From: Rhizobium leguminosarum | Lineage (GTDB): Bacteria; Pseudomonadota; Alphaproteobacteria; Rhizobiales; Rhizobiaceae | Length of the DNA: 64,000 nucleotides | Assembly: GCF_001679785.1 (NCBI RefSeq) | Contig: NZ_CP016291.1 | Coordinates: forward strand, 62,001 to 126,000 | Direction of reading: 5' to 3' | Part shown: piece after piece, positions 36,940 to 45,113 of the stretch | Position numbering within the stretch: position 1 is the stretch's first letter | Layout of the letters: each line of letters opens with the position of its first letter | Position numbers and translations under genes: made by a program | Notes under the pieces: model-generated | Databases searched by the model: none | What the model was told of the DNA's origin: nothing | The model's input: only the letters and a program-made list of their open reading frames with translations

Positions 36940-36979
36940 GTGTCGCGTTTCTAACCGGCTGACAGCGTCGCGCATCTAA
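36940..36979 (-). repeat. Right inverted end of the insertion sequence
   Basis: Read inward from 36979, TTAGATGCGCGACGCTGTC is followed by TTAGAAACGCGACACTT, matching the two-unit layout and spacing of the left end with several substitutions. Confidence 0.7.
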
Positions 36980-37507
36980 TCAGCTTTGACAAGCGTGCTG
37001 CTATACCGTTCCACGCATCCCGCCGCCTTGGCCTTGATGAAATCGACCCGGCAACGGCCATCCCGCTTTCGAAGCAGCCGTGCAAGCGTATCGCGGACAT
37101 AAAGACCGTAATCGCTGCGCGAGGCGAAATCGCCGGCCTGCAACGGGCGTCCATGGCTTTTCAGCCAGTCGACAAAGTCGTCGGGTTGATGCGGCAACAG
37201 GCTCATGCGGCCGGCGGGAACATTGAGGCGATGGAGATAGAGCTCCGTCCGGTACGCCGTCCCGCGGCCAAAGCCGGGATCGTCGCCGACGACCGCGACC
37301 TTCGCCGAAGCGGGAAGCTGCTCGATGAGATTGCAGGTAACCGCTATCGCCGAAAAACCGGAACCGACCACGATAACATCATATGTCAAATGCATTCTCC
37401 CTGAAGCTCAGAACGTCATTGAGACATTTCGTCATTCAAGCCCCGTGTCGCTCACCGGTCCTTGCGGATCGCACGAGCGGCAGAATCACGAAACAATTAT
37501 CTCTATA

Positions 37508-37524
37508 GTCTATAAAAATAGTTT
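37508..37524 (+). promoter_or_regulatory. Possible sulfur-regulon operator upstream of tauA
   Basis: GTCTATAAAAATAG (37508-37521) in an AT-rich promoter-like stretch 91 bases before tauA resembles the GTCTA-n9-TAGAC element ahead of the nine-gene sulfur operon. The second arm is poorly conserved here. Confidence 0.4.
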
Positions 37525-37578
37525 GTTATTTCTCCCGCTAGCCCCTTCCCAACCATTACGCTTTTGAGGGTGAGATCA

Positions 37579-37594
37579 AGGGCCATGCGGCCCT
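37579..37594 (+). other. Hairpin in the tauA leader
   Basis: AGGGCC-ATGC-GGCCCT forms a perfect 6-bp stem immediately before the AAGGGG ribosome site of tauA. It may modulate translation or stabilise the 5' end. Confidence 0.4.
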
Positions 37595-37611
37595 GAACAA
37601 AGGGGCTCAAG

Positions 37612-38625
37612 ATGAATTTCAGGAATTTGGTTGCCGCGATCGCCGTCGGCGTCGGCACTCTTGCAACGGCTGTCGTTACTGAGGCGGCGGACAAGAAGGT
37701 CGTCGTCGCCTATCAAACCGATGCCTTGCCGTCCTCCGTGGCGATCGCCAATGGCGAATTCGCCAAGGAGACAGGATACGAGATCGACTTTCGCAGGTTC
37801 AATTCGGGCGCCGAAATCTTTGCGGCGATTGCCTCCGGCGATGTCCAGGTGGGCTATGTCGGCTCCAGCCCGTTTGCGGCAGCAGTGTCACGCGGGCTCG
37901 AGGTCAAGGCCTTTTACCTCGCCTCCATCTCGGGTATCGACGAGGCTCTCGTCGTCCGTAACGGCTCCGGTATCGAAAGCCTGAATGATCTGAAGGGCAA
38001 GAAGCTTGCCGCTGCGCCGGTGTCCACGGACCACTATCAGCTGCTGGCACTGATCAAATCGCTGGGCCTGACCGAAAAAGACGTCCAGGTCTTCGCAATC
38101 CCTCAGCCTGAGATCGTCGCGAGCTATAACCGCGGCGACATCGATGGCGGCTTCGTCTGGGATCCGGCGCTCACCGAACTGAAAAAGAACGGCAAGGTTC
38201 TGGTGACCTCCAAGGACGTGGCGGACAAAGGTGCGCCGACCTTCTCGGCCTGGGTCGCAACCTCGACGTTTGCCGCCGACAACCCGGAATTTCTGAAGGG
38301 CTTCGCCTCGGTCATCACCAAATATTACGCATCCTTCGCAGCGGACAAATCCGCCTGGGGTCCCGACAGCGACAACGCCAAGTCGCTCGCCAAACTTCTC
38401 GGCGGAACACCCGACCAGCAGGCCTCGGCCTTGAAGAACCTGACGCTGCTGACACCCGAGGTTCAGGCATCGGACGCCTGGCTCGGCGGCGGCGAAAAGG
38501 CGGGCGCCGGTAAGATCCTCAAGGACACGGCGTCGTTTCTGAAGGGACAGGGCAAGGTTTCCGACGTGCTGGCGAATTACGGCGCCTTCGTAACCGCAGA
38601 TGCCCTCACCGGCGTCAGCAACTGA
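37612..38625 (+). CDS. tauA: Taurine/sulfonate ABC transporter substrate-binding protein
   Basis: 337 residues with a signal peptide (cleavage near residue 26, TEA-ADKK). Mature segments VVVAYQTDALPSSVAIA, SGDVQVGYVGSSPFAAA, STDHYQLLALIKSLG and YNRGDIDGGFVWDPAL closely parallel TauA of enteric bacteria. It should bind taurine or a related sulfonate in the periplasm. It leads the tauABC operon and has a strong ribosome site (AAGGGG). No TauD dioxygenase lies in the operon; oxidation may rely on other enzymes in the region. Confidence 0.9.
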   Translation: MNFRNLVAAIAVGVGTLATAVVTEAADKKVVVAYQTDALPSSVAIANGEFAKETGYEIDFRRFNSGAEIFAAIASGDVQVGYVGSSPFAAAVSRGLEVKAFYLASISGIDEALVVRNGSGIESLNDLKGKKLAAAPVSTDHYQLLALIKSLGLTEKDVQVFAIPQPEIVASYNRGDIDGGFVWDPALTELKKNGKVLVTSKDVADKGAPTFSAWVATSTFAADNPEFLKGFASVITKYYASFAADKSAWGPDSDNAKSLAKLLGGTPDQQASALKNLTLLTPEVQASDAWLGGGEKAGAGKILKDTASFLKGQGKVSDVLANYGAFVTADALTGVSN

Positions 38626-38633
38626 TCCTCCCT

Positions 38634-38662
38634 GACGCCGGCGCAGTCGCTGTGCCGGCGTC
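38634..38662 (+). other. Intercistronic stem-loop between tauA and tauB
   Basis: GACGCCGGCGCA and TGTGCCGGCGTC pair over 12 bp (one G-T pair) around a 5-base loop, directly after the tauA stop. The position fits stabilisation of the receptor mRNA. Confidence 0.65.
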
Positions 38663-38680
38663 GAACTTGCGAGCGGCAAC

Positions 38681-39469
38681 ATGCTTAAAGTCGATCACGC
38701 CAGCGTTTACTTCGCAGCCCGCGACGGACGGACCGTTCACGCGCTCGATCGCGTTTCCTTCGATATTCCCGAACGGGGCTTCGTCGTCGCACTCGGCGCG
38801 TCAGGATGCGGCAAATCAACCCTTCTCAACGCGATTGCCGGTTTCCTTCCGCTTTCGGATGGCCGGATCACGCTCGATGGCCGCGCGGTCGAACAACCCG
38901 GCGCGGACCGCGGCGTCGTTTTTCAGAAAGACTCGCTGCTGCCCTGGAAATCCGTTGTCGACAATGTCGCGCTCGGTTTGAAATTCGCCGGGGTCAAGCG
39001 CAAGGAGCGAGAAGCGCGCGCCCTGGAGCTGCTCCGGCTCGTCGGCCTCGACGAATTCGCCGGCGCTTTTCCCTACGAGCTGTCGGGCGGCATGCGCCAG
39101 CGGGTCGGCATCGCACGGGCTCTGGCGACAAATCCCGACATCCTGCTGATGGACGAGCCGTTCGGCGCACTCGACAGCCTGACGCGCGAGCAGATGCAGG
39201 AACTGCTGGTTTCCATCTGGGATAAGACGGCAAAGAAGGTCTTCTTCATCACGCACTCGATCGAAGAGGCCTTGTTCCTGGGCAAGCAGGTCCTGGTCAT
39301 GTCACCTCGACCGGGGCGCGTCGTGGCACGCTTCGATCCGGATTTCGTTCGCCGCTTCGCCGAAACCGGCGACGCCCGATCGATCAAGGCGTCGCCGCAA
39401 TTTGCCGAGCTGCGCGAGGAGATACGCGCCATTCTCCACAGCACCGAAGACCTCAGGAGCGCCGCATGA
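38681..39469 (+). CDS. tauB: Taurine/sulfonate ABC transporter ATP-binding protein
   Basis: 262 residues: Walker [10 protein letters not shown] near 38, signature LSGGMRQR near 132, Walker [13 protein letters not shown]. The length and the MRQR signature variant are typical of the nitrate/sulfonate/taurine importer class. It overlaps tauC by 4 bases. Confidence 0.9.
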   Translation: MLKVDHASVYFAARDGRTVHALDRVSFDIPERGFVVALGASGCGKSTLLNAIAGFLPLSDGRITLDGRAVEQPGADRGVVFQKDSLLPWKSVVDNVALGLKFAGVKRKEREARALELLRLVGLDEFAGAFPYELSGGMRQRVGIARALATNPDILLMDEPFGALDSLTREQMQELLVSIWDKTAKKVFFITHSIEEALFLGKQVLVMSPRPGRVVARFDPDFVRRFAETGDARSIKASPQFAELREEIRAILHSTEDLRSAA

Positions 39470-40320
39470 GTGATATAGTGCAGGCCCCGCCGATTGCGGC
39501 TGGTAGAGAAGACCATCAGGTCAAGCTGGTGAAAATGGCGGGCTTTGGAGCCGGCGAGAAATCGACGGTGGCCATCAGCATTGCCACGGCGCTGGCCATA
39601 CTGCTGCTGTGGTGGGTCGTCTCTGCGCTCGGTGTCGTTCCACACCTGTTTCTGCCGCGTCCTGACGAGGTGCTGACACAGATCGGCGCCATCTATCGCG
39701 ACGGTTACGCCGGAGCGTCACTGTCCGAGCATGTTTTTGCGAGCCTGTTCCGCATCGTGGTTGCCGCCCTCATCGCCGTCTCCGCCGGCATCCCGCTCGG
39801 ATTGCTCATGGGCCTGAATCGCTGGGCAAAAGGGGTGCTCGACGCGCCGATCGAGTTCTACTGGCCGCTTCCACCGCTCTCCTACCTGCCGCTGATGATC
39901 ATCTGGCTCGGCATTGGCGAGACGTCGAAAATCACGCTGCTGGTGCTTGCGATGTTCGCACCGATCTGCCTTTCAGCCCAGGCCGGCGTTCGTTCGCTCC
40001 CGATCGAGCGCGTCAATGCCGCGCGTTCGCTGGGCGCGAGCCGGCTACAGCTCTTCCTGGACATCGTCCTGCCATCCGCCCTGCCCGAGATCCTCACCGG
40101 CATTCGAATTGCACTCGGTGTCGGCTGGGGTACGCTGGTTGCGGCTGAATTGATCGCGTCCACGCGCGGGATCGGTTTCATGATCATGTCGGCCTCACAG
40201 TTCCTGGCGACCGACGTCGTCTTCGTGGGCATCGGCATCATCGCGATCTGCGCGTTCACCTTCTCGGCCGCCATCCGGTTTCTGGAGGCGTTCCTTGTGC
40301 CCTGGAAGGGCAAGCTCTGA
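39466..40320 (+). CDS. tauC: Taurine/sulfonate ABC transporter permease
   Basis: 284 residues with about six membrane segments and a coupling loop near residues 185-207 ([20 protein letters not shown]). A hydrophilic N-terminal stretch of about 35 residues precedes the first segment. Completes the tauABC importer. Confidence 0.9.
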   Translation: MSDIVQAPPIAAGREDHQVKLVKMAGFGAGEKSTVAISIATALAILLLWWVVSALGVVPHLFLPRPDEVLTQIGAIYRDGYAGASLSEHVFASLFRIVVAALIAVSAGIPLGLLMGLNRWAKGVLDAPIEFYWPLPPLSYLPLMIIWLGIGETSKITLLVLAMFAPICLSAQAGVRSLPIERVNAARSLGASRLQLFLDIVLPSALPEILTGIRIALGVGWGTLVAAELIASTRGIGFMIMSASQFLATDVVFVGIGIIAICAFTFSAAIRFLEAFLVPWKGKL

Positions 40321-40355
40321 CCACATGAGCCAAGGTGGCGACAGGGGAGCCATAT

Positions 40356-41122
40356 TCAGTGGCTTCCTGCCGCCGCGTTCAGCCCGTGTATGGCGACGAG
40401 CTCGGCTGCGACCAGCTTCTGAAGCCGCCATAAATTGCGGTCCCGGATGCCACGTTCTTCCAGATGTTTCACCGTCAGATACAGATATTCCGCGCAGGAA
40501 CCCATGTGTCCGCAGGCTCTCGCAAGCACCTGCGCCACCGTCTCCAGCGGCAATTTCCGGGAAACGCGCTCGCCCTTCGGGCCAGCCCAAAAGACCAGCG
40601 CGCGCATGAGCCCGTGTGCGGTCGCGACAGGGATCCAACGAACCGTCGCAGCGTCTTCGATCGTGCCGACTTCACGGCGGATCAACCGCCGAATCTGACC
40701 AAGGCGATCATCATCGGCAAGCCTGAAGACGATGCCGTTGCAACGTCCACCTCGGTCGAGTGCCATCATCAGACCCGGCTGGGCCCGCGTTCCCCGCCAG
40801 CGGGTCATCTGCAGGCAGAAGGAGCGATGCCAGCCTCTTGTTGCGCCAAGCTGCGATTCGACGGCATCGAAGTCCGGCTTCCATATCAATGATCCATAGC
40901 GAAGATCCAAAGCGGCGCGCCGGTAGACTCCTGCAGAAGCCGGTTGGCGAGCATCTCCACCTCCGCTTCGGTCAGCGGTTTTCGGTGTGGCTCGGGGCCG
41001 ACGTCGATCGCGGGGCGAAGGCTCAGCGATACGAGCTCGTCCGTCAGAGCCATTCTTGATCCGGTCATCAAAAGTTTGCTTCCCTGGACCGTCACCAGCT
41101 TATGCTCCCGGATATCCATCAT
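40356..41122 (-). pseudogene. chaC: ChaC-type gamma-glutamylcyclotransferase, frameshifted
   Basis: The upstream frame (41122 to about 40897) gives the ChaC N-terminus through PLTEAEVEMLANRLLQES and APLWIFA. The family motif then continues in another frame as YGSLIWKPDFDAVESQLGATRGWHRSFC and runs to 40356. Restoring one T in the TTCGCTATGGA stretch at about 40897 would give the canonical FAYGSLIW, so a single-base deletion (or sequencing error) splits a gene of about 255 codons. ChaC cleaves glutathione to 5-oxoproline and Cys-Gly, fitting the sulfur theme. Last gene of the seven-gene operon. Confidence 0.85.
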
Positions 41123-41125
41123 GCG

Positions 41126-41434
41126 TCAGTGCACCGTAAATCTGGCCGCATCGGCCTGGCGCCGCTGCAGGCTGCGTATCAGCATCGCGGCCTCCCTGAC
41201 GATTGCCGAAAACGTCGCATCATCGGCCTCTGCGATCCTTCCCGTCATCTCGCGGATGATCGTCGTCAAATGAATGATGGAATGGCGATGCTGCGGATCT
41301 TCCGATCCCGTTTGGGCATCAGCCATGGTGAGCAGCGTCTGCACCAGCCGCTCCATGGTTTGGCGGCGCCTGGTCCTCGGATCGGCATTCGGATCTTCGC
41401 TAAGGCGCAGCAGGTCGGCGACAATGTCGGACAT
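41126..41434 (-). CDS. Conserved-looking hypothetical protein
   Basis: 102 residues from ATG 41434 (a longer frame to 41827 is a shadow of the hydrolase gene). The sequence (MSDIVADLLRLSEDPNADP, later HSIIHLTTIIREMTGRIAEA) is soluble and predicted mostly helical, with many Arg and Asp residues; I do not recognise a family. It ends 3 bases before the chaC start and begins 11 bases after the hydrolase stop, so it is probably co-expressed. Confidence 0.65.
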   Translation of the reverse strand: MSDIVADLLRLSEDPNADPRTRRRQTMERLVQTLLTMADAQTGSEDPQHRHSIIHLTTIIREMTGRIAEADDATFSAIVREAAMLIRSLQRRQADAARFTVH

Positions 41435-41445
41435 TGCGATTCCAC

Positions 41446-42027
41446 TCACATAGCAAAAGCCGGGGGCATGGAAACGACATGCCTTCGAACGCGTGTTTGC
41501 GTCTTCAAGCCCTCCAGCAATCGGTAGCCGTTGCGCCAGCGGCCAAAGCCGCTGGCGATATTGATGTGCCCGGCAAGGCCGATATTCCTGGTCTCTGCGT
41601 TCCACAGGCGGCCGAACAGGGTCAACCGATCGACCGTCATGTAGGCATCGTTCATGCTGCCGACGACAATGCTCGGAAAAGGCAAAGGGGCCGTCGGCAT
41701 GGCGCCAAACGAGATAAGCCCGGGATGCAGGTTTTCCGTGACCGGCAGATCGCATGGAGCAACGAGAAGCGCTCCCTTGACGTGCCGCGCTGCACTTCGC
41801 CCGGCCAAGCGGGCGGCCAGCAGGCATCCGAGACTATGGGCAACCAGATAGGCCTCGCCGGCCTCTTCAAGCGCGCCTTCCAATCGCAGCAGCCAGTTGT
41901 CAAGGTTCGGATGATCCCAGTCGTCCTGAGCGACGCAATGACTGCCCGGTTGATCCTGCAGCCAGTGCTGTTGCCAATGTCCTTCTCCCGAGCCGAAAAG
42001 CCCGGGAAGAATAAGTACATCGATCAT
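41446..42027 (-). CDS. RBBP9/YdeN-type serine hydrolase
   Basis: 193 residues from ATG 42027, with GAGGATGCC upstream. MIDVLILPGLFGSGEGHWQQHW, the nucleophile elbow VAHSLGCLLAARLA near residue 65 and the C-terminal GHINIASGFGRWRNGYRLLE carrying the catalytic histidine match the RBBP9/YdeN hydrolase family. The substrate is unknown; members act on esters or peptides. It lies in the sulfur-linked operon. Confidence 0.87.
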   Translation of the reverse strand: MIDVLILPGLFGSGEGHWQQHWLQDQPGSHCVAQDDWDHPNLDNWLLRLEGALEEAGEAYLVAHSLGCLLAARLAGRSAARHVKGALLVAPCDLPVTENLHPGLISFGAMPTAPLPFPSIVVGSMNDAYMTVDRLTLFGRLWNAETRNIGLAGHINIASGFGRWRNGYRLLEGLKTQTRVRRHVVSMPPAFAM

Positions 42028-42097
42028 CTGACGGCATCCTCTTTGAAGCTGCACGCCGGTCTTTTTCCCGATCGGCACAAACATCGGACATCACTCA

Positions 42098-42247
42098 TCA
42101 GATCCACCCGATCACCAGAGCGAACAGGAATGTGAAGGAGCTGACGATCGTGCAGATTCCGGCCGCATGCCGGGAATGCGACATGACGCCGCCTTCCGCT
42201 CTTCTCGCACCGTGCCGACGCAGGTCGGTCTCAACGACAATCGCCAT
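42098..42247 (-). CDS. Small predicted membrane protein (49 residues)
   Basis: ATG 42247 has GGAG 9 bases upstream. The protein has a charged N-terminal half (MAIVVETDLRRHGARRAEGG) and one C-terminal hydrophobic segment (ICTIVSSFTFLFALVIGWI), so it is a plausible single-pass inner-membrane protein. It starts 13 bases after the stop of the 58-residue gene. A shorter start at 42184 has GGAAGG upstream. No family recognised. Confidence 0.55.
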   Translation of the reverse strand: MAIVVETDLRRHGARRAEGGVMSHSRHAAGICTIVSSFTFLFALVIGWI

Positions 42248-42260
42248 CACACCGTTCTCC

Positions 42261-42437
42261 TCAATACCAAAGGCCGGGCATCGCGCCCCAATAGTGAAGT
42301 TCGTATTCGCGGGCGGACCGGTCGCGCTCGTCGTCCCGCGCGAACAATCCGTTTACAGGCTCCCGTGCAGCGGGCGGCTTCAGGCCGAGGAACCGGCCGA
42401 TCGAAAGCTTCAGCCAGAACTGAAAATCAAGCTTCAT
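42261..42437 (-). CDS. Small protein of 58 residues
   Basis: ATG 42437 has a textbook AGGAGG six bases upstream, strong evidence for translation. The sequence has an aromatic N-terminus (MKLDFQFWLKLSIGRFLGL), a charged middle with several Arg/Asp/Glu residues and a tail ending YWGAMPGLWY. It is too short for automated frame lists and I recognise no family. It lies between the 65- and 49-residue genes downstream of the FMN reductase. Confidence 0.6.
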   Translation of the reverse strand: MKLDFQFWLKLSIGRFLGLKPPAAREPVNGLFARDDERDRSAREYELHYWGAMPGLWY

Positions 42438-42470
42438 GCGAACCTCCTGTCAGGAACCGGTATTCTTCGG

Positions 42471-42668
42471 CTAGGAAATCAGCGAATGACGTTGCGCATT
42501 GGCGAGAAGAACATGAAGAGATGCCGTCGGTCCGTAGAGCATCAGCAGGCGGTTCTCCTCGCGTTTGGCAAGACGATAGCGTCGGGCGAATTCGAAGACG
42601 CTCCACAATTGCTCGCTTGGCCCCGGCCTTTCCGCATCGGTGATCGTCGCTTCCTGAGATCGAGCCAT
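42471..42668 (-). CDS. Small hypothetical protein of 65 residues
   Basis: MARSQEATITDAERPGPSEQ followed by a helical RRYRLAKREENRLLMLYG stretch; soluble and basic. It begins 12 bases after the FMN reductase stop. The spacing of the seven genes from 43240 to 40356, all minus strand, indicates one transcript. Function unknown. Confidence 0.6.
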   Translation of the reverse strand: MARSQEATITDAERPGPSEQLWSVFEFARRYRLAKREENRLLMLYGPTASLHVLLANAQRHSLIS

Positions 42669-42679
42669 CGCAACGATCC

Positions 42680-43240
42680 CTACTCGGCTGCCGCCAGGGC
42701 CGGGTTTGCGCCCGGAAAGAAGGCCGCCAATTCGCCGATCACGTCGTTGATCCGGGCCAAAAGCGCGTCGGATGAAACTGCATAGTCTGTGAAATCACCG
42801 TCGGACGCATAAACGGCAGTCGGTAAGGTGTGGGCCATGAAAAACCCGAACAGCGGCCGAAGCTGATGCTCGACCATCAACGCATGCCGGTCACCGCCGC
42901 CGGTCGCCGTGATGATGATCGGCTTGCCCCGAAGTTCGTGGGGGTCGATCAGGTCGATCAGGTGCTTGAAATGGCCGGGATATGAGCCCTTGTAGGTCGG
43001 CGAGCCGATGATCAGGGCATCGGCCTGCACGATCTCGTCGACGACATGTCCGGCCTGAGCGTCGAGATCCTTGCGCCACAAGGCGCTGCCCAGCGACGGA
43101 CCGACATCATTGAGATCATAGCTCTTGCTCGTAAATCCGTAGCGAATGCTCGCACGTTCGGCGACGTGCCGCACAAGTGCCAATGTCTTCGATGGACGGT
43201 TGAAGCTGCCAGCGATGCCGACGAGTTTGAAACCTGACAT
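42680..43240 (-). CDS. NADPH-dependent FMN reductase (MsuE/SsuE type)
   Basis: 186 residues of flavodoxin-like fold: GIAGSFNRPSKTLALV binds FMN phosphate, followed by ALIIGSPTYKGSYPGHFKHLIDLI and TATGGGDRHALMVEHQLRPLFGFF. MsuE/SsuE enzymes supply reduced FMN to two-component sulfonate and alkylsulfur monooxygenases. Three LLM monooxygenases lie directly upstream at 44069-53099, making this their likely partner. GAGAGGA precedes the ATG, and a sulfur-motif-like element lies 34 bases upstream. Confidence 0.88.
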   Translation of the reverse strand: MSGFKLVGIAGSFNRPSKTLALVRHVAERASIRYGFTSKSYDLNDVGPSLGSALWRKDLDAQAGHVVDEIVQADALIIGSPTYKGSYPGHFKHLIDLIDPHELRGKPIIITATGGGDRHALMVEHQLRPLFGFFMAHTLPTAVYASDGDFTDYAVSSDALLARINDVIGELAAFFPGANPALAAAE

Positions 43241-43273
43241 GGTTTTTCCTCTCTTTGCGTTGCCCCAACTATT

Positions 43274-43292
43274 GTCTACAAAATTGATAGAT
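43274..43292 (-). promoter_or_regulatory. Possible sulfur-regulon operator upstream of the FMN reductase operon
   Basis: GTCTA-n9-TAGAT (43274-43292) matches the better-conserved GTCTA-n9-TAGAC element at 53134-53152 in arms, spacing and the AAAAT centre. It lies 34 bases upstream of the FMN reductase start. The rest of 43241-43417 shows no gene. Confidence 0.45.
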
Positions 43293-43417
43293 TAAAGGAA
43301 CATGCATCTCTCCTTTTTCGCCTGGTTGAAAAAAACGTTCGCCGCCGCTTCAGCACGCATAAGCTGCAAGCCGACCGCCATCGGCATCTGCGACCTCTGG
43401 ACGCTGCAATTCCAAGC

Positions 43418-44014
43418 CTAAGGCTTGTCGCCGTGAAGATGACGTTCGAGGAAGGGCAAATTGTCCTGTCCCCAATAGATCTCGCCGTCAAAGACATAGG
43501 TGGGAAAGCCGAAGACGCCGCTGTCGCGCGCATGCACACGGTCCGCCGACCATTTGCTCTGGACATCGTCATCGGCTTGTCGCCTGAGGAGTGCTGCGCC
43601 ATCAAAACCCGCTGATGTCACGATCGCCTCGCGCACATCGGACTTGCCGATATCCTTCGCCTCGCTCCAGAAGGCATGTTGGAGGGCTCGGGCAACGCCG
43701 ATCCAATCCTGTCCGTCTAGGTAGGCGGCAATCACGAAGAGGGACGCCGGCGTCGGATCGCTCAAATCCGGGCGATGTTCGAGCCGCAGTTCCTTGCCGC
43801 GCACGCGCGCCCAGCGCTTGAGATCCCGCGTCCAGTAAGCGCGTCGGATCTCCGGGCGATTGCGTGAGAAGATACCGCCATTTTCCTCGACCACCGTCGT
43901 CAGATAAGGCGTGATGACGACGTCATTCTTCGCCGCAAGTTCGGCGAAGGCATCGAAGCCGATATACGACCAGGGCGAGCCGATCGAAAAGAAATATTCT
44001 ACCGATTTGGTCAC
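43418..44014 (-). CDS. DsbA-fold 2-hydroxychromene-2-carboxylate isomerase family protein
   Basis: 198 residues starting MTKSVEYFFSIGSPWSYIGFDAF, with the active-site serine region SPWSYIG of the GST-kappa/HCCA isomerase group, and a C-terminal GVFGFPTYVFDGEIYWGQDNLPFLERHL. Members use glutathione for isomerisation or transfer. As the last gene of the nine-gene sulfur operon it could act on a glutathione or thiol conjugate; that is inference. Confidence 0.85.
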   Translation of the reverse strand: MTKSVEYFFSIGSPWSYIGFDAFAELAAKNDVVITPYLTTVVEENGGIFSRNRPEIRRAYWTRDLKRWARVRGKELRLEHRPDLSDPTPASLFVIAAYLDGQDWIGVARALQHAFWSEAKDIGKSDVREAIVTSAGFDGAALLRRQADDDVQSKWSADRVHARDSGVFGFPTYVFDGEIYWGQDNLPFLERHLHGDKP

Positions 44015-44068
44015 TGATGCATGTTCCTATGAGGTGATTGTTCTGGCGTCGAATGGACGACGGCATTT

Positions 44069-45106
44069 TCAGGAAGCGCCGCGGATGCCGGATGGCGCTT
44101 TCCATCCGAGTTCCGGTGCGACCAACGTCGCGAAGTCGTGGAGAATCTGGCGATACTGCTCGTGCTCGAACTCGTAAGGAAGCTCCAGCCTCAACTCGCT
44201 GACCTCGGGCAGGATCGGATCGGCAAAAAGCTGCGCCAATATCTCGTCCGATGTGCCGACGACGTCTCGGGCAAACAAGGTGCGCCGCTCGCCCTGCGGC
44301 GAAAGCGTCCGCCCATGGCGGCCATCGGCATAGTCTCGATATCGGCGGCGCGTTACCGCATCGGCGCTATCGAAAGGCACGATGACGCGGCCCAGCGCCA
44401 CGCGGCGCTGCGTGCCGGCGTTACGAAAAGTTTCGATCAGCCACGATTGCGCGATGAAGAAATCATCCGTCCCCTCACCCGTTATCACATTGCCGGTCAA
44501 CAGGTTGAAGCCATTGCGGCCGGCCCATTCGGCCGAGCGCTGCGACCCGCCGCCATACCAGATCCGGTCGATCAGGCCTTTGGCATAAGGCTGCAGGCGT
44601 GGCCGCTGCGGGCCGAAGGGCGTCTTGATCAAGGTCTGCTCGTCGCCGAGATAGCTGCCACGCAGATTGTCGGCAAAGCGCAGCACGCGATCATGCGAGA
44701 AATCATAGCCAGTCCAATCGCCGTCGAAGACAAGCGGAGCGATCAGCTCGGCATGCAACGGCCGGCCGGCACTGACGCCGATGTTCAGCCGTCCGCGCGA
44801 CAGAACATCGACGGTGGCGAGATCTTCGGCCAGCCGGTAAGGGCTCTCGTAACCGATCGGGATGACCGCGGTTCCAAGCTCGATCCGACTGGTTCGCTGC
44901 GTCGTCGCCGCCAGGAAGGCGCTCGCAGAAGAGATTCCGGGCTCCAGGTGCCGCTGGCGGACCCAGGCGCTGTCGAAGCCCAGATCTTCGCCATAGTGCA
45001 GTTGCTCAAGCGTCTGCTCCAATCCCGATAACGGATCTTCGTCGGGATAATTGCCGGGGGTGAGGAAGCCGATATGGCTGATGGATATGTTGCCCACTCG
45101 TGCCAT
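44069..45106 (-). CDS. LLM-class flavin-dependent monooxygenase
   Basis: 345 residues from ATG 45106 (the frame to 45208 overlaps the upstream gene and is not family-like). SISHIGFLTPGNYPDED, AWVRQRHLEPGISSASAFL and GRLNIGVSAGRPLHAEL are luciferase-like features. It depends on reduced FMN. One of three such enzymes in the operon, probably acting on different steps or substrates. It follows the binding-protein gene by 7 bases. Confidence 0.85.
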   Translation of the reverse strand: MARVGNISISHIGFLTPGNYPDEDPLSGLEQTLEQLHYGEDLGFDSAWVRQRHLEPGISSASAFLAATTQRTSRIELGTAVIPIGYESPYRLAEDLATVDVLSRGRLNIGVSAGRPLHAELIAPLVFDGDWTGYDFSHDRVLRFADNLRGSYLGDEQTLIKTPFGPQRPRLQPYAKGLIDRIWYGGGSQRSAEWAGRNGFNLLTGNVITGEGTDDFFIAQSWLIETFRNAGTQRRVALGRVIVPFDSADAVTRRRYRDYADGRHGRTLSPQGERRTLFARDVVGTSDEILAQLFADPILPEVSELRLELPYEFEHEQYRQILHDFATLVAPELGWKAPSGIRGAS

Positions 45107-45113
45107 CCGATGA

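Larger units (their letters stand above)
35269..36979 (+). mobile_element. ISNCY-type insertion sequence, about 1.7 kb
   Basis: One transposase gene (35399-36826) is bounded by imperfect inverted ends starting TTAGTAATGCGACAG (left, 35269) and TTAGATGCGCGACGC (right, read inward from 36979). Each end holds two spaced copies of a TTAG-n3-4-GCGACA-like unit, as expected for binding of two transposase molecules. I find no clean target-site duplication in the flanks. It interrupts the FAD-NAD(P)-binding protein gene. Confidence 0.85.
34294..37395 (-). pseudogene. FAD-NAD(P)-binding protein gene interrupted by an insertion sequence
   Basis: The N-terminal ~138 residues (37395 down to 36980) begin MHLTYDVIVVGSGFSAIAVTCNL and include DDPGFGRGTAYRTE and LHRLNVPAGRMSLLPHQPDDF, typical of the FAD-NAD(P)-binding family (PF13454-like). 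Translation runs into the insertion sequence and stops. The remainder resumes at about 35268 (TLAFHLGNGDEIAGRNVVLCLGVGNATLP, then TVCILGSGLTMIDQVLAL) and ends at 34294. Both halves are otherwise intact, so the disruption is recent. It diverges from tauABC and may belong to organosulfur use. Confidence 0.88.

Noticed and set aside
35260..36990. A perfect target-site duplication of the insertion sequence
   Set aside because: Only partial similarity (ATAGC-GC, ACGCT) was seen between the flanks, not enough to call a duplication.
37579..37611. Possible riboswitch in the tauA leader
   Set aside because: Only a single short hairpin is visible; it has none of the conserved core of known sulfur-related riboswitches.
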